From CAZFBR01 sp035353495 [NCBI: uncultured bacterium] (lineage in GTDB: Bacteria; DAOPZR01): a stretch of DNA of 21,527 bases. The stretch covers positions 1 to 21,527 of the forward strand of contig CAZFBR010000030.1 of the NCBI GenBank assembly GCA_964517215.1, written 5' to 3'. Below are positions 21,340-21,527 of this stretch, piece after piece; position 1 is the stretch's first letter, and each line of letters starts with the position of its first letter. The position numbers and the translations under genes are program-made. The notes under the pieces were generated by a model. It worked only from the letters and a program-made list of their open reading frames with translations. It searched no databases and was not told the DNA's origin.

Positions 21340-21527
21340 CGACAACGATAAAAGTGTTTTGGTCTATTTCAGATTGTCGTCTTGCCCACCACCGCGCTAA
21401 TCGTTCGTCATACCGCGCGGCAGGCAACTTAACGTTTGTTTTATTTTTAATAACGCTCCGCCGAATATTTAAGGGCTCCTCACAAGAATCGGTGGGTGAT
21501 TGGAGGCAATGCCAGGCCTCCCATCAT

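Larger units (their letters stand above)
21034..21527. other. Regulatory intergenic region at the right edge
   Basis: This 494-nt stretch has no long gene. From left to right it holds the operon promoter, a strong terminator, a short transcription unit and its extended -10 promoter. From 21340 to 21527 the DNA is more AT-rich (for example TTTATTTTTAATAA) than elsewhere, and I see no gene there. Confidence 0.7.

Noticed and set aside
21502-21521. GGAGGC/GCCTCC inverted repeat at the right edge
   Set aside because: Only six pairs, no T-run on either strand, and the window ends here.

Overview
This is a GC-rich bacterial window that is almost fully coding. The organism is most likely Gram-negative: there is a TolC-family outer-membrane factor at the left edge, a lipoprotein with a clear lipobox, and a glycosyltransferase operon of surface-polysaccharide type. 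I cannot name the phylum. No rRNA, tRNA, CRISPR array, integrase or transposase is visible.

Layout. (1) 1-371, minus: 5' end of a TolC-like gene with its own promoter and a palindromic candidate operator. (2) 575-4678, minus: a four-gene unit read right to left from a near-consensus promoter (4697-4725). It encodes an exported protein of unknown function, an M48 metalloprotease, a DUF501 protein, and a 609-residue phosphoribosyltransferase-like protein whose N-terminus carries three identical Lys/Arg-rich blocks. (3) 4722-6104, minus: a TPR plus GT9-like protein, divergent from (4) pdp, a pyrimidine-nucleoside phosphorylase (6299-7642, plus). The two promoters are arranged back to back. (5) 7715-13494, plus: a complete late biotin pathway in the order bioB, bioF, alpha/beta hydrolase (BioH analogue), bioC, bioD, bioA, followed by a 64-residue membrane protein. 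Every junction in this run overlaps. (6) 13495-13957: decayed DNA between converging operons, holding a C-terminal remnant of acetyl-CoA synthetase and a dispersed hairpin repeat of the '[11 protein letters not shown]' type. (7) 13958-21033, minus: a polysaccharide or surface-glycan operon read right to left. It contains a GT2, a possible 42-residue peptide, a small membrane-anchored protein, a GT4, a SAM methyltransferase, a second small membrane-anchored protein, a second GT4, a zinc-ribbon membrane protein broken by an in-frame TAA, and an ABC-type substrate-binding lipoprotein with no transporter partners. (8) 21034-21527: regulatory DNA with the operon promoter, a strong terminator, and a roughly 160-nt transcription unit that may be a small RNA or a 34-residue peptide gene.

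How the genes fit together. BioC and the hydrolase make pimeloyl-ACP through the disguised fatty-acid route; BioF, BioA, BioD and BioB then complete biotin. The right-hand operon probably assembles a glycan. Its most unusual feature is a shared module, with an HN/YN-x-x-x-G-x-G(Y) loop followed 25-28 residues later by a D-x-G-R/T motif. It appears in both small membrane proteins and at the N-terminus of the methyltransferase. I regard this as the best candidate for undescribed biology here, together with the Arg-block phosphoribosyltransferase-like protein and its DUF501/M48 neighbours.
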